Source of the DNA: Nocardioides acrostichi
GTDB taxonomy: Bacteria > Actinomycetota > Actinomycetes > Propionibacteriales > Nocardioidaceae
Assembly (NCBI RefSeq): GCF_015319165.1
Contig: NZ_JADIVZ010000005.1
Coordinates: 124,001-188,000, forward strand
Direction: 5' to 3'
DNA length: 64,000 bases
Shown here: piece after piece, positions 41,205 through 50,033 of the stretch
How the letters are laid out: each line of letters begins with the position of its first letter
Position numbering within the stretch: position 1 is the stretch's first letter
Notes under the pieces: model-generated
Databases searched by the model: none
Told to the model about the DNA's origin: nothing
The model's input: the letters and a program-made list of their open reading frames with translations, nothing else
Made by a program: the position numbers and the translations under genes

Positions 41205-41819
41205 TCAGAGCAGGAAAGGCGCCATGGTCGAGACGGCCTCGTCGATGGCCTGAGCGGCCCGCCGGACGGCACTCTCGGGCTGCCGCCAGGTCGCCGCCAC
41301 GTCGGGTGCCTCCCGGCCCAGGTGACGCAGGCGCGACGCGGCCGCGACCCGCTCGGCTCGTGGCAGTGCGAGCAGACCCGGCTCGGCCTCGCAGATCGCC
41401 GCGAGCTCGGTGAGCGCGAAGCAGCGTCGGAGCATGCGGGGGGCGTATTGGAACACCTCGACCCGGTGGTCGTGCTCGAAGACGAGCACGAGATCGGCGC
41501 CGGCCAGGTGGCGGGCGGTGAGCCGCGGCGGCGCGGCCCGGACCGCGGCGAGCGCGGCGAGGCGCTCCTCGGGCACACCACGCTGCCGCATCTCGTCGAG
41601 CACCACCGGCGGCACCGGCTCGGCTGCGCGCGCCTTGTGCCCGCCCACCCCGAGCACCGTCACGTCGTCCACCCCGAGGGCCTCGACGCGCCGACGCAGC
41701 AGGTGCTCGGCCAGCACCGAGCGACTGCGGTGGTCGACGCACGCGAGGACGACCTCGAAAGCGGCCCGCGACGGGCGGGGCGGAGTGGTCGTCACCGCCT
41801 CGGACAGCTCGAGACCCAC
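41205..41819 (-). CDS. Low-molecular-weight protein tyrosine phosphatase-like protein
   Basis: 204 residues. The P-loop equivalent is ACVDHRSRSVLAEHLLRRR (about 26-44), keeping the C-x5-R-S pattern of LMW-PTPs but with a divergent loop. The region expected to hold the general acid Asp-Pro reads DVAATWRQPE (about 173), where the DP pair is not obvious. Intermediate segments (ADLVLVFEHDHRVEVFQ) match the family. It could be an active, atypical phosphatase or a degenerate regulator. It precedes nothing in the same direction except the tRNA cluster and follows the Rieske gene by 1 nt, so they may be co-transcribed. Confidence 0.65.
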   Translation of the reverse strand: MGLELSEAVTTTPPRPSRAAFEVVLACVDHRSRSVLAEHLLRRRVEALGVDDVTVLGVGGHKARAAEPVPPVVLDEMRQRGVPEERLAALAAVRAAPPRLTARHLAGADLVLVFEHDHRVEVFQYAPRMLRRCFALTELAAICEAEPGLLALPRAERVAAASRLRHLGREAPDVAATWRQPESAVRRAAQAIDEAVSTMAPFLL

Positions 41820-41820
41820 C

Positions 41821-42999
41821 TCACTGCGCGGTGAGGTCGATCCCGAGCCGCTCGGCCATGACCCTGACCATGTGCTGCACGCCGATCTCGTTGCGGCCGA
41901 GGATCATGTGATCGTGCTGGCCCGCGCGCACACCCGCGCCACACCCGGGCAGCACCCCGTAGTCCTCGTCGCGCACGGCGGCGTGCACCTGCTCGTAGAT
42001 GTCCTCGTACATGGAGCGCGTGGCGTCGTCCGCAGCCGGGACGATCGACATCCAGCTGTGCCGCACCGTGCAGCGCACCGGGTCGTCGACCGGCAGCATG
42101 TCGATGATCTCGACTCCGACCGGGCTGTTGGCCAAGATGAGGTTGGGGTAGACCCAGTAGATGACCCCGCCGTTGGCGCCCGGGCTCCAGTCGCCCTGGC
42201 CCTCCTCCAGGTCCGCGATCCACCGGAAGGGCATGTGCAGTCGGTGGTGGGGGCCGAACTCGTCGTAGGCGGCGGTGTCGGCGACGGTGTTCATGCCGAT
42301 CACGCTCTGCCCGTGCACGAACGGGAAGTGGTAGGACTCCGCGAACGCCTCGAGCGAGTTCTTCCAGCTCACCTCGGCGTCGAACTCGCGCTCCGTCAGG
42401 TAGCCGTAGTTCTCATAACCCCACTGGGAGAGCTCGGCGTCGAAGGCGCCGAGGTGCTCGTCGAGGTCGATGTCGATGTCTTCGTCGAGCACCGCCCAGA
42501 CGAAGCCGTGGCGCTCCTCCGAGGACAGCTCGACCAGGCCGTACTCGCCCTTGTCCATGCCCGCGAAGCCCTTCTTGCCCGGCATCGAGGCCAAGCAGCC
42601 CGACGTGTCGTAGGACCACGCGTGGTAGGGGCAGGTGAACCGGCGGCTGACACCGGCGCCCTCGGCCGGACGGGCGCCTCGGTGGCGGCAGTAGTTGAGG
42701 AACACGTGGGCGGCACCGTCGGCGTCGCGCGTGAAGAGCAGGTGGGTGCCGAGCACGGTGCGCGTGGCGAAGGAGTGCGGCTCCTTGATCTGCGCGCTCA
42801 TCGCCAAGGCCAGGGGCGTACTGCGCAACAGCGACAGCTCACGCTCGAAGACGCCCTGGTCGCGGTAGTAGCTCAACGGCACCTCGAGCATGTCGGTGGC
42901 GTACTCGGTGGTCTTGGCGTCGACGAGGGCGCGGGTGCGCCGAGTCAGGGCCTCGTCGAGGGGAGCGGGGGCCTCGGTCGGGTTCTCCAGTGTGGTCAT
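41821..42999 (-). CDS. Rieske non-heme iron oxygenase, alpha subunit
   Basis: 392 residues. The [2Fe-2S] Rieske ligands are in CRHRG and CPYHAW (about 104-125), and the mononuclear iron site is ESYHFPFVH (about 222-230), followed by the ring-hydroxylase catalytic domain. It would oxygenate an aromatic, alicyclic or quaternary-ammonium substrate and needs a reductase not encoded nearby. ATG 42999 (MTTLENPTEA) is preferred over an upstream in-frame ATG inside the intergenic operator region. A divergent TetR gene starts 65 bp away and probably controls it. Confidence 0.88.
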   Translation of the reverse strand: MTTLENPTEAPAPLDEALTRRTRALVDAKTTEYATDMLEVPLSYYRDQGVFERELSLLRSTPLALAMSAQIKEPHSFATRTVLGTHLLFTRDADGAAHVFLNYCRHRGARPAEGAGVSRRFTCPYHAWSYDTSGCLASMPGKKGFAGMDKGEYGLVELSSEERHGFVWAVLDEDIDIDLDEHLGAFDAELSQWGYENYGYLTEREFDAEVSWKNSLEAFAESYHFPFVHGQSVIGMNTVADTAAYDEFGPHHRLHMPFRWIADLEEGQGDWSPGANGGVIYWVYPNLILANSPVGVEIIDMLPVDDPVRCTVRHSWMSIVPAADDATRSMYEDIYEQVHAAVRDEDYGVLPGCGAGVRAGQHDHMILGRNEIGVQHMVRVMAERLGIDLTAQ

Positions 43000-43040
43000 G
43001 ATCGCCGAGTGTACGCTTCTAAGAATATGTATCGTCAATG

Positions 43041-43053
43041 ATCGCCATGCGAT
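43041..43053. promoter_or_regulatory. Palindrome between Rieske oxygenase and TetR genes
   Basis: ATCGCCATGCGAT is a perfect 5-bp inverted repeat with a 3-bp centre, 11 bp before the TetR ATG. ATGATCGCC also appears as a direct repeat at 42997 at the other gene's start. A TetR operator is the simplest reading. Confidence 0.4.
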
Positions 43054-43064
43054 AGAACTGCTTC

Positions 43065-43676
43065 ATGCGGACCCATGGCTGGGGCGGCTCACCGCCTTCC
43101 GACGACGCAGAGGCGCGCCAGCGTGTGCTCGACGCCGCGCGACGCATCGTGCTCGAGCGGGGCCGCGCCCCCCGGATGGCCGAGGTGGCCCGCGATCTCG
43201 AGGTGAGTCGCGCCACCCTCTACCGCTACGCCGGCGACGCCGACGATCTCGTCACCCAGCTCGCCGACGCCCAGATGCCTGCCTTCCTCGCGGCCCTCGA
43301 GACGTGCCTGGCCGGCGAGTCCGACCCCGCTCGCGCCGTCGTCGCCGGCCTGATGTTCGTCATCGACCGACTGCCCGAGGATCCCTACCTCTCCCTCGCG
43401 CTGGCCACCGACGCCACCGGAGCCCGAGCCCAGAGCATCACCGGGCCCCAGGCGCAGGAGTTCGGCCGCCAGGTGCTCGGCGCCCTGCCCGTCGACTGGC
43501 CGGCCGCCGGCTTCGACGCTGTGCGACTCTCCCAGCTGGTCGAGCACATGCTGCGACTCATCCAGTCCTTCGCGGTCGACCCCGGCACTCCCCCGCGGCA
43601 CGGCGCCGACCTCGAGGCCTACCTCGAGGCGTGGCTGGTGCCGTGCATCGCCGTCGTGCGCGCGCCCGTGGGGTGA
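43065..43676 (+). CDS. TetR family transcriptional regulator
   Basis: 203 residues. The DNA-binding domain is RVLDAARRIVLERGRAPRMA then VARDLEVSRATLYRYAGDAD (about 20-61). The C-terminal domain lacks recognisable ligand residues. Divergent from the Rieske oxygenase gene, which it most likely represses. Its start codon follows a short AT-rich stretch (43019-43040), the only one in the neighbourhood, consistent with overlapping divergent promoters. Confidence 0.88.
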   Translation: MRTHGWGGSPPSDDAEARQRVLDAARRIVLERGRAPRMAEVARDLEVSRATLYRYAGDADDLVTQLADAQMPAFLAALETCLAGESDPARAVVAGLMFVIDRLPEDPYLSLALATDATGARAQSITGPQAQEFGRQVLGALPVDWPAAGFDAVRLSQLVEHMLRLIQSFAVDPGTPPRHGADLEAYLEAWLVPCIAVVRAPVG

Positions 43677-43712
43677 CGCGTTCCGTCCACCGGCCCGGCG
43701 AGGCCAGGCGGG

Positions 43713-44429
43713 TCAGACCAGCAGGCGTACCAGGAGCGGCACGAGCACTGGCAGGAGCGCGCTGGTGGCCAGGGCGGTGAGGCCCATCGACAAGCCGGAG
43801 AACGCTCCCTCGGTCGGGTGCTCGAGCAGCATCCGTGAGGTGCCGATGCCGTGCGAGACGGCACCCGTGGCCAGCCCGCGGGCACGGTGATCGCGCACGC
43901 GCAGCCAGGTGAGCACGGTGGGCGCGGCCACCGCCCCCAGGATCCCCGCACTGATGCCGATGGCGGCCGTGAGCGCCGGGATGCCCTGGATCGTGCCCGA
44001 CAGCGCGATCGCGACCGGTGCCGTCGTCGCCTTGGGCGCCACGGTGCGCATGAGCGTCTCGTCGCCTCCGAGCAGGCGCACCAGGGCCACCGACGAGCCG
44101 ACCGATACCAGCACCCCGACGACCAGCGAGACCACCAAACCGAGCAGGTACCCCCGCAACCGGTGCAGCTGACGATGCAGCGGGACGGCGAGCGCGACCG
44201 TGGCCGGCCCTAGCAGGAACACCAGCCCCTGCGTCCCCTCGACGAAGGGCGCCAGACGGGAGGCCACGTCGCCCGGCAACAGCACCAGGACGGCTCCGAG
44301 CACGACCACGGCCACCAGCACCGGTTGCGCGGCGGGGTGCCCGGTACGGTCGCGCACCGCGCAACCGCCGCGGTAGACCAGCAGCGTCGCCACCAGCCAG
44401 GTGAGCGGCTGAGCGAGGAACCAGCTCAC
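43713..44429 (-). CDS. lrgB: LrgB/CidB family membrane protein
   Basis: 238 residues with about seven hydrophobic segments. The family segment LMRTVAPKATTAPVAIALSG (about 125-144) and GLATGAVSHGIGTSRML (about 190) are diagnostic of LrgB/CidB. These proteins act with LrgA in control of murein hydrolase activity or in carboxylate (pyruvate or glycolate) transport. GTG 44429 overlaps the lrgA stop by 4 nt. Confidence 0.9.
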   Translation of the reverse strand: MSWFLAQPLTWLVATLLVYRGGCAVRDRTGHPAAQPVLVAVVVLGAVLVLLPGDVASRLAPFVEGTQGLVFLLGPATVALAVPLHRQLHRLRGYLLGLVVSLVVGVLVSVGSSVALVRLLGGDETLMRTVAPKATTAPVAIALSGTIQGIPALTAAIGISAGILGAVAAPTVLTWLRVRDHRARGLATGAVSHGIGTSRMLLEHPTEGAFSGLSMGLTALATSALLPVLVPLLVRLLV

Positions 44430-44836
44430 GCCCCGCTCCCGTCGACGCCCCGCTCGGCCGCGGCCGAGCGCCGGGCCAGGAGCTGCGCCGTCCACCCCAC
44501 GGCCGCGAGGGCGAGCAGCCAGGATCCGACCAGCGCCACCACGATCGCCAGCCCGTCGGAGCGCAGCACCGTGCCGTAGCCGATCAACCCCACCCCCGCC
44601 GGCACGAACAGCAACTGCAGATGGGGTAGCAGCACGTCGGCCGCCACGTGCACCGACCACTCGTCTCGCCCCGCGCGAGCAGACGGCCTCGCACGCCGCC
44701 CACGCACCGTCAGCACGACCAGCAGCACGACCATGCCGACGACCGGTCCGGGGATCGGCGCGTGCAGGGCGTGCACGACCACCTCGCCGACCAGCTGGCA
44801 GCCGAGCAGCCAGAGCAGTCCGGTCACCAAGGGCAC
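44426..44836 (-). CDS. lrgA: LrgA/CidA family holin-like protein
   Basis: 136 residues with four hydrophobic segments. PIPGPVVGMVVLLVVL (about 28-43) and DVLLPHLQLLFVPAGVGLI (about 68-86) match the LrgA/CidA family; the latter block is near universal in it. A basic loop (RGRRARPSARAGR) divides the helices. GTG start; coupled to lrgB. Confidence 0.9.
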   Translation of the reverse strand: MPLVTGLLWLLGCQLVGEVVVHALHAPIPGPVVGMVVLLVVLTVRGRRARPSARAGRDEWSVHVAADVLLPHLQLLFVPAGVGLIGYGTVLRSDGLAIVVALVGSWLLALAAVGWTAQLLARRSAAAERGVDGSGA

Positions 44837-44895
44837 GGGGCGCAGTGTCTCACCGCATCGGAATCGGCCGGACGACGTCGCCGTTGTGTCCCGGT

Positions 44896-45450
44896 GTGAC
44901 CGACGTGCCGCTCCTCGGCGACTTCTCCCGCGAACGTTTCAGTCCGGTGCGCTTCGACGCCGAGCACACGGCGAGCGGCGCGGAGGTCGACAGCCTGCTC
45001 GACGCGGCGCGACGGGCGCCCTCGGCCGGCAACTCCCAACCCTGGGCCTTCGTCGTCGGGGTGCGCGCCGACGCCGTCCACGACCGCCTGGTGCGTCACC
45101 TGGCCCGCAGCTCGGGCGCCTGGGCGCCGCACGCGAGCGTTCTGCTGGCCAATCTCGCCCGGCGATCGGTCGAGCACAGCACGCTGGAGTACTCCGAGTT
45201 CGCCCACTACGACCTGGGGCAGGCCGTGGCGCACCTGACCTTCCAGGCCCACCGCCTCGGTCTCGCGGTGCACCAGTTCCGCGCCTTCGACCGCCCTGGG
45301 CTCACCGCGGAGTTCGGCGTCCCGCCCCACTGGGAGGTCACGAGCATGGCTGCCGTCGGCCGGGCGCTCGGCTCCCGGCAGGACCACGCCGCGCCCGGCA
45401 CGAGCCGCGAACGGCGCTCCGTCGCCGACATCACCTGGGCACGCGACTGA
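44896..45450 (+). CDS. Nitroreductase family protein
   Basis: 184 residues. The FMN-binding segments ARRAPSAGNSQPWAFVV (about 33-49) and GQAVAHLTFQAHRLGLAVHQ (about 110-129) are typical of small nitroreductases. It reduces nitro, quinone or other acceptors using NAD(P)H; substrate unknown. GTG 44896 is chosen because an earlier in-frame GTG (44845) would leave only 8 bp from the divergent lrgA start. The last 20 nt overlap the convergent tag gene. Confidence 0.8.
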   Translation: MTDVPLLGDFSRERFSPVRFDAEHTASGAEVDSLLDAARRAPSAGNSQPWAFVVGVRADAVHDRLVRHLARSSGAWAPHASVLLANLARRSVEHSTLEYSEFAHYDLGQAVAHLTFQAHRLGLAVHQFRAFDRPGLTAEFGVPPHWEVTSMAAVGRALGSRQDHAAPGTSRERRSVADITWARD

Positions 45451-46027
45451 TCGCGCCTCTCGCGTGGCAGCCCACGAGATGGGGATCGAAGACGCCCGAG
45501 GCCTCCATCAGCGCGAACATGGTGGTGGGTCCGACGAAGGTGAAGCCCCGCGTCTTCAGTGCCTTCGACAAGGCGAGCGACTCCGGCGAGGTGGTCTGCT
45601 GCTCCTCGGTGGTGCGAGGGGACGGCGGCACGTCGGGCGCGTGCGCGAGCACCAGGCGCTCGAGCGCGTCGTCGCCGTCCTCACGCAACGCGACCGCGGC
45701 GCGCGCGTTGGCGAGGGTGGCCTCGATCTTGCGCCGGTTGCGCACGATGGCGGCATCGGCCATCAGCCGCTCGACATCTCCCGCGTCGAAGGCGGCGACG
45801 GCGTCGACGTCGAACCCGGCGAACGCGTCGCGGAAGGCGGGACGCTTGGCCAGGATCGTGGCCCAGGACAGCCCCGACTGGAACGCCTCCAGCGTGAGCC
45901 GCTCGAACCACGCGCTCTCACCGGCGAGCCGCACCCCCCACTCGAGGTCGTGGTAGGTGCGCATCGGCCCCGCGGCGTCACCCCAGGGGCAGCGCGCCAG
46001 TCCGTCGTCTCCGGTGGTGGGGCCCAT
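45431..46027 (-). CDS. tag: DNA-3-methyladenine glycosylase I
   Basis: 198 residues. RCPWGDA with YHDLEWGV near the N-terminus and FERLTLEAFQSGLSWATIL are the Tag hallmarks; the zinc-snap Cys and His residues at both ends (RCPWG, TYHD, PHLVGCH) are present. It removes 3-methyladenine from alkylated DNA. ATG 46027 is 6 nt after GAGGAT; the in-frame ATG at 46045 is less well placed. It may be transcribed apart from the pirin gene, 60 nt upstream. Confidence 0.93.
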   Translation of the reverse strand: MGPTTGDDGLARCPWGDAAGPMRTYHDLEWGVRLAGESAWFERLTLEAFQSGLSWATILAKRPAFRDAFAGFDVDAVAAFDAGDVERLMADAAIVRNRRKIEATLANARAAVALREDGDDALERLVLAHAPDVPPSPRTTEEQQTTSPESLALSKALKTRGFTFVGPTTMFALMEASGVFDPHLVGCHARGAISRVPR

Positions 46028-46087
46028 CGGACCATCCTCGCCCATCGCGCCGACAGCCGGCCCGGGCCGGGCTCGACTGGGCTGGGC

Positions 46088-47020
46088 TCAGTGGCGCTGG
46101 CGGAGGCGGGCGTTGGGCAGCGCGGGCGCCGGGACCGGCGGCTGCGGATCGTCGGCGGGCACGCCGAACCTGCCCGGCAGCAGCGCACCGTCGTCACCGA
46201 GCTGCGCCTGCCAGTCCTCCCGCGCGGCCGCGACGTCGTCGTGATCGCGGCCCACGAAGTTCCAGAACATCACGATCGCCTCGCCCAACGGCTCGCCCCC
46301 GAGCACCAGCACCCGCGCCGGGGTGGGTCCGGCCTCGAGACGCAGCGTGTCGCGACCGAGGGGGACGACCGCCAGGTCGCCGCGGGCGGTCGCCCGACCC
46401 GCCACCGTGGGCTCGCCCGCGTCGACGAGCACGCCGTGCTCGTGCGCAGGGTCGACGTCGACGGCGAGCATGCAGCCGGGCTCGAGCACCAACTCGGCAC
46501 CGACCAGCGGGGTGCGGGTCGATACCGGTGAGGTGACACCGAGCAAGGAGCCCAGGAAGACCCGGGCCATCCAGCCCGCACCGCTGACGGAACCCGGCGC
46601 GTAGTGGTCGAAGTCGGGATCCAGGCCCCGGTCGGCGTCCGGCAGGGCCACCCACAGCTGGGCGCCGTGCAGAGTGGTGGTCGCCGGCGTGGAGTACTCC
46701 GAGTGCGAGACACCCTTCCCCGCGGTCATGAGATTCAGCTCACCGGGCCGCACCATCGCGTGTGCACCCGTGGAGTCGCGGTGCTCGATCTCGCCGGAGA
46801 ACAGCCACGACACCGTCTGCAGACCGGTGTGAGGGTGCGGCGGGACCGACATGCCGCCGGTGACGCTCACGTCGTCCGGTCCGTAGTGGTCGACGAAGCA
46901 CCAGGCGCCCACCGTCGTGCGCGAGCGTTGCGGCAGGGTGCGACGCACGGTCATGGCGCGTAGCCCGCCCAGCGGGACGTCTCGCGGCGTCAGCAGCTCG
47001 ACGTCGGTGGGGATCCTCAC
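46088..47020 (-). CDS. Pirin family protein
   Basis: 310 residues in two cupin domains. Metal ligands are visible in PPHPHTGLQTVSWLFSGEIE (about 58-77) and HSEYS near 105, the pirin N-terminal site. Pirins include quercetinases and redox-sensing regulators; no specific role can be read here. GTG 47020 begins 1 nt after the molybdoenzyme stop, so the two genes are likely one operon. Confidence 0.87.
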   Translation of the reverse strand: MRIPTDVELLTPRDVPLGGLRAMTVRRTLPQRSRTTVGAWCFVDHYGPDDVSVTGGMSVPPHPHTGLQTVSWLFSGEIEHRDSTGAHAMVRPGELNLMTAGKGVSHSEYSTPATTTLHGAQLWVALPDADRGLDPDFDHYAPGSVSGAGWMARVFLGSLLGVTSPVSTRTPLVGAELVLEPGCMLAVDVDPAHEHGVLVDAGEPTVAGRATARGDLAVVPLGRDTLRLEAGPTPARVLVLGGEPLGEAIVMFWNFVGRDHDDVAAAREDWQAQLGDDGALLPGRFGVPADDPQPPVPAPALPNARLRQRH

Positions 47021-47021
47021 G

Positions 47022-49328
47022 TCAGCCGGCCGGCTCGAGGCGCACGACCACGGACTTCGACGTCGGGCAGTTGCTGCCGAGGGCACGGGAGCCGAGCGGC
47101 ACCAGCGGGTTGGTCTCGGGGTAGTACGCCGCCGCGCACCCGCGGGGCTGGTCGTAGGCGACGACGCGGAAGGAGTCGGCCCGCCGCTCGCTGTGCTCCC
47201 CGGTCTCGGTGTCGGTCCACTCGCTCACCAGGTCCACCATGGCTCCGTCGGACAGTCCGAGGTCGACGATGTCGTCGCGGTGACACAAGACCACCCGACG
47301 CCCGCCCTTGACCCCGCGGTAGCGGTCGTCGAGGCCGTAGATCGTGGTGTTGAACTGATCGTGGCTGCGCAGTGTCTGAAGCAGCAACCGGCCCTCCGGC
47401 ACGTGCAGCACGTCGAGCGGACTGACGGCGAACTCCGCCCTGCCGCTGCCCGTCGGGAAGGTGCGGGTGTCGCGCGGCGGGTGCGGCAGAGTGAAGCCGC
47501 CCGGCTCGTCGACCTTCTCGGCGTACGACGCACAGCCCGGGACGACGCGCGCGATGCTGTGCCGGATCTCGGTGTAGTCGTCGCGCAGCCGCTCCCACGG
47601 CACCGGGTGCTCCGCGCCGAGGGTCGCGCGGGCGAGGGAGCAGATGATGTCGACCTCCGAGCGCAGGTGCTCCGAGGCCGGCTCGAGCGGCCCGTGGGAG
47701 GCATGCACGGCCGACATGGAGTCCTCCACCGAGACGCGTTGTCGCACGCCGCCGGTCAGGTCGCGCTCGCTGCGGCCCAGCGCCGGCAGGATGAGTGCGG
47801 TGCGGCCGTGCACCACGTGGGAGCGGTTGAGCTTGGTCGACACGTGCACCGTCAGGTCGGCGCCGCGGAACGCGGCCTCGGTGACCCCGGTGTCGGGCGC
47901 GGCGGCCACGAAGTTGCCTCCCATGCCCATGAACACCTTCGCGGTGCCGTCGCGCAGCGCCTCGATCGAGCCGACCGTGTCGTGGCCGTGCTCGCGGGGC
48001 GGCTCGATACCGAACTCACCTGCGAGGGCGTCGAGGAAGGTGTCGGGCATCTGCTCCCAGATGCCCATCGTGCGGTCGCCCTGCACGTTGGAGTGCCCGC
48101 GCACCGGGCAGAGTCCGGCTCCGGGCTTGCCGATGTCGCCGCGCAGCAGCGCCACGTTGGCGATTTCGCGCACGGTGGCGACCGAGTTGCGGTGCTGGGT
48201 GACGCCCATCGCCCAGCAGTACACGGTCGCCTGAGAGCCGGCGATCATCTGGGCGGCCTGTTCGACCTGGGCGCGGGAGAGCCCGGTGGCGCGCCCGACG
48301 GCGTCCCAGTCGAGGTCGCCGAGGTGGGCCACGTAGTCGTCGTAGCCGTGGGTGTAGTGCGCCACGAACGAGGAGTCGACCGCGCCCCACCGCACGAGCA
48401 GCGAGGCGATGGCCTGGAAGAGGGCGAGATCCCCGTTGATGCGCACCGGCAGGTGCAGGTCGGCCAGCCCGGTGCCGTGGCCGACTACGCCCTTGGGGGT
48501 CTGCGGGTTCTTGAACCGCACCAAGCCCGCCTCGCGCAACGGGTTGATGGCGAGGATCTTCGCGCCCCTCTTCTTGGACTCCTCGAGTGCCGAGAGCATG
48601 CGCGGGTGGTTCGTGCCCGGGTTCTGGCCTGCGATCACGACCAACTCGGCCTCGTGCACGTCGTCGAGGCTCACCGACCCCTTGCCGATGCCGATGGACG
48701 CCGACAGCCCCGTGCCCGTGGACTCGTGGCACATGTTCGAGCAGTCGGGCAGGTTGTTGGTGCCCAACGACCGGGCGAAGAGCTGGTAGACGAACGCGGC
48801 CTCGTTGGAGGTCTTGCCGGAGGTGTAGAAGATCGCCTCGTCCGGGCTGTCGAGGTCGCGCAGCCTCTCGCCCAGCAGCGCGAAGGCGTCGTCCCAGCCG
48901 AGGGGCTCGTAGTGCGTGCCGCCCTCGCGTAGCACCATCGGCTCGACGATGCGGCCCTGCTGCCCGAGCCAGTAGTCGGTCCGGGTCTCGAGCTCGCTCA
49001 TCGGGTGTCGAGCGAAGAACTCCCGGCCCACCCGCAGCTCGGTGGCCTCCTCGGCGACGGCCTTGGCGCCGTTCTCACAGAACTCGGCGGTGTGACGGTG
49101 CCCGGGCGCGGGGTCGGGCCACGCGCATCCCTGACAGTCGAAGCCGTCGACCTGGTTGAGCCTGGTCAGCGTGCGTGCCGTGCGCAGCGGCCCCATCTGC
49201 TCGACGGCGCGCTTCATGGCCACCGCCACGGCGGTGGTTCCGGCGGCGGCCTCGGAGGGCTGCGTGATCGCCAGGTCGGACTCGTCGATGTCGGTGGTCG
49301 GGGCCTTGCGCACGAACGGTGACCTCAT
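47022..49328 (-). CDS. FdhF/YdeP-type molybdopterin oxidoreductase
   Basis: 768 residues. FDCQGCAWPDP (about 64-74) gives a C-x2-C pair in place of the four-Cys iron-sulphur ligand set of classical formate dehydrogenases, as in the YdeP branch. Molybdopterin-binding blocks follow: TSGKTSNEAAFVYQLFARSL (about 169) and VIAGQNPGTNHPRML (about 232); PVRGHSNVQGDRTMGIWEQM (about 405) is diagnostic of the FdhF-alpha-like family. In E. coli YdeP affects acid resistance. No formate-dehydrogenase accessory gene is adjacent except pirin. ATG 49328 is 6 nt after CAGGAT, a possible leaderless start. Confidence 0.88.
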   Translation of the reverse strand: MRSPFVRKAPTTDIDESDLAITQPSEAAAGTTAVAVAMKRAVEQMGPLRTARTLTRLNQVDGFDCQGCAWPDPAPGHRHTAEFCENGAKAVAEEATELRVGREFFARHPMSELETRTDYWLGQQGRIVEPMVLREGGTHYEPLGWDDAFALLGERLRDLDSPDEAIFYTSGKTSNEAAFVYQLFARSLGTNNLPDCSNMCHESTGTGLSASIGIGKGSVSLDDVHEAELVVIAGQNPGTNHPRMLSALEESKKRGAKILAINPLREAGLVRFKNPQTPKGVVGHGTGLADLHLPVRINGDLALFQAIASLLVRWGAVDSSFVAHYTHGYDDYVAHLGDLDWDAVGRATGLSRAQVEQAAQMIAGSQATVYCWAMGVTQHRNSVATVREIANVALLRGDIGKPGAGLCPVRGHSNVQGDRTMGIWEQMPDTFLDALAGEFGIEPPREHGHDTVGSIEALRDGTAKVFMGMGGNFVAAAPDTGVTEAAFRGADLTVHVSTKLNRSHVVHGRTALILPALGRSERDLTGGVRQRVSVEDSMSAVHASHGPLEPASEHLRSEVDIICSLARATLGAEHPVPWERLRDDYTEIRHSIARVVPGCASYAEKVDEPGGFTLPHPPRDTRTFPTGSGRAEFAVSPLDVLHVPEGRLLLQTLRSHDQFNTTIYGLDDRYRGVKGGRRVVLCHRDDIVDLGLSDGAMVDLVSEWTDTETGEHSERRADSFRVVAYDQPRGCAAAYYPETNPLVPLGSRALGSNCPTSKSVVVRLEPAG

Positions 49329-49388
49329 GACCCCATCCTGCCCCGCCGTGCCGAGGCGTACGACCACCCGCGGGTGACCCGGAGCCGC

Positions 49389-49394
49389 TAGCGT
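49389..49394 (+). promoter_or_regulatory. Predicted -10 element of the RDD gene
   Basis: TAGCGT lies 37 nt upstream of the ATG; a good ribosome-binding site GAGGAG precedes the ATG, so this gene, unlike many neighbours, appears to have a leadered transcript. No clear -35 was found. Confidence 0.35.
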
Positions 49395-49431
49395 GAGGCC
49401 CATCGCCGGTCATCTACCCCGAGGAGCAGTC

Positions 49432-50031
49432 ATGACGACACCACCACCCGAGGATCCGCAGTACGGTCAGGAGTTCGGCGCGCAGAGCCCGTACGGGCAG
49501 CAGCCGGGGTACGGGCAGCCGCCCGCCTACGGTCAGTCCGCAGCCCCACAGCAGACCGGCCCCGGCGCGCCCGGTGAGCTGTGGCCGCGCTTCGGCGCCC
49601 GCATCATCGACGCCATCATCGTGGGCGTGGTGAACGCGATCATCGCCATCGTGCTGGGAGCGGGCGCCTTCGCCACCGGCTCCTCCGCCGGCTACGCGGT
49701 GACGTTCATCGTCACGGTGATCGGCGTCGTCATCGGCCTGGGCTACTTCGCGGTGATGGAGTCCCAGCAGGGACGCACCGTCGGCAAGATGGCGGTGGGC
49801 CTCAAGGTCGTCGGCCCCCAGGGCGGTAACCCCACCATCGAGCAGGCCATCAAGCGCAACATCTTCCTCGCGTTCAGCCTCGCCGGCATCGTGCCGATCA
49901 TCGGCAGCCTCGTCGGCGGTCTCGCCGGGCTGGTGTCCGCCATCCTCATCGCCGTTGCCATCAACAACGACCCGGCCACCCGCCGTGGCTGGCACGACAA
50001 GTTCGCCGACTGCCGCGTCGTCAAGGCCTGA
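49432..50031 (+). CDS. RDD family membrane protein
   Basis: 199 residues. A Pro/Gln/Tyr-rich N-terminus (PYGQQPGYGQPPAYGQ) precedes the RDD domain: WPRFGARIIDAIIVGVVNAI (first helix, R and D residues), a second helix about 80-105, QQGRTVGKMAVGLKVVG and a third near 150-180, ending RRGWHDKFADCRVV. ATG 49432 has GAGGAG upstream. Function of RDD proteins is generally unknown, some acting in cation exchange. It is followed directly by the 22-bp repeat array. Confidence 0.88.
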   Translation: MTTPPPEDPQYGQEFGAQSPYGQQPGYGQPPAYGQSAAPQQTGPGAPGELWPRFGARIIDAIIVGVVNAIIAIVLGAGAFATGSSAGYAVTFIVTVIGVVIGLGYFAVMESQQGRTVGKMAVGLKVVGPQGGNPTIEQAIKRNIFLAFSLAGIVPIIGSLVGGLAGLVSAILIAVAINNDPATRRGWHDKFADCRVVKA

Positions 50032-50033
50032 CC

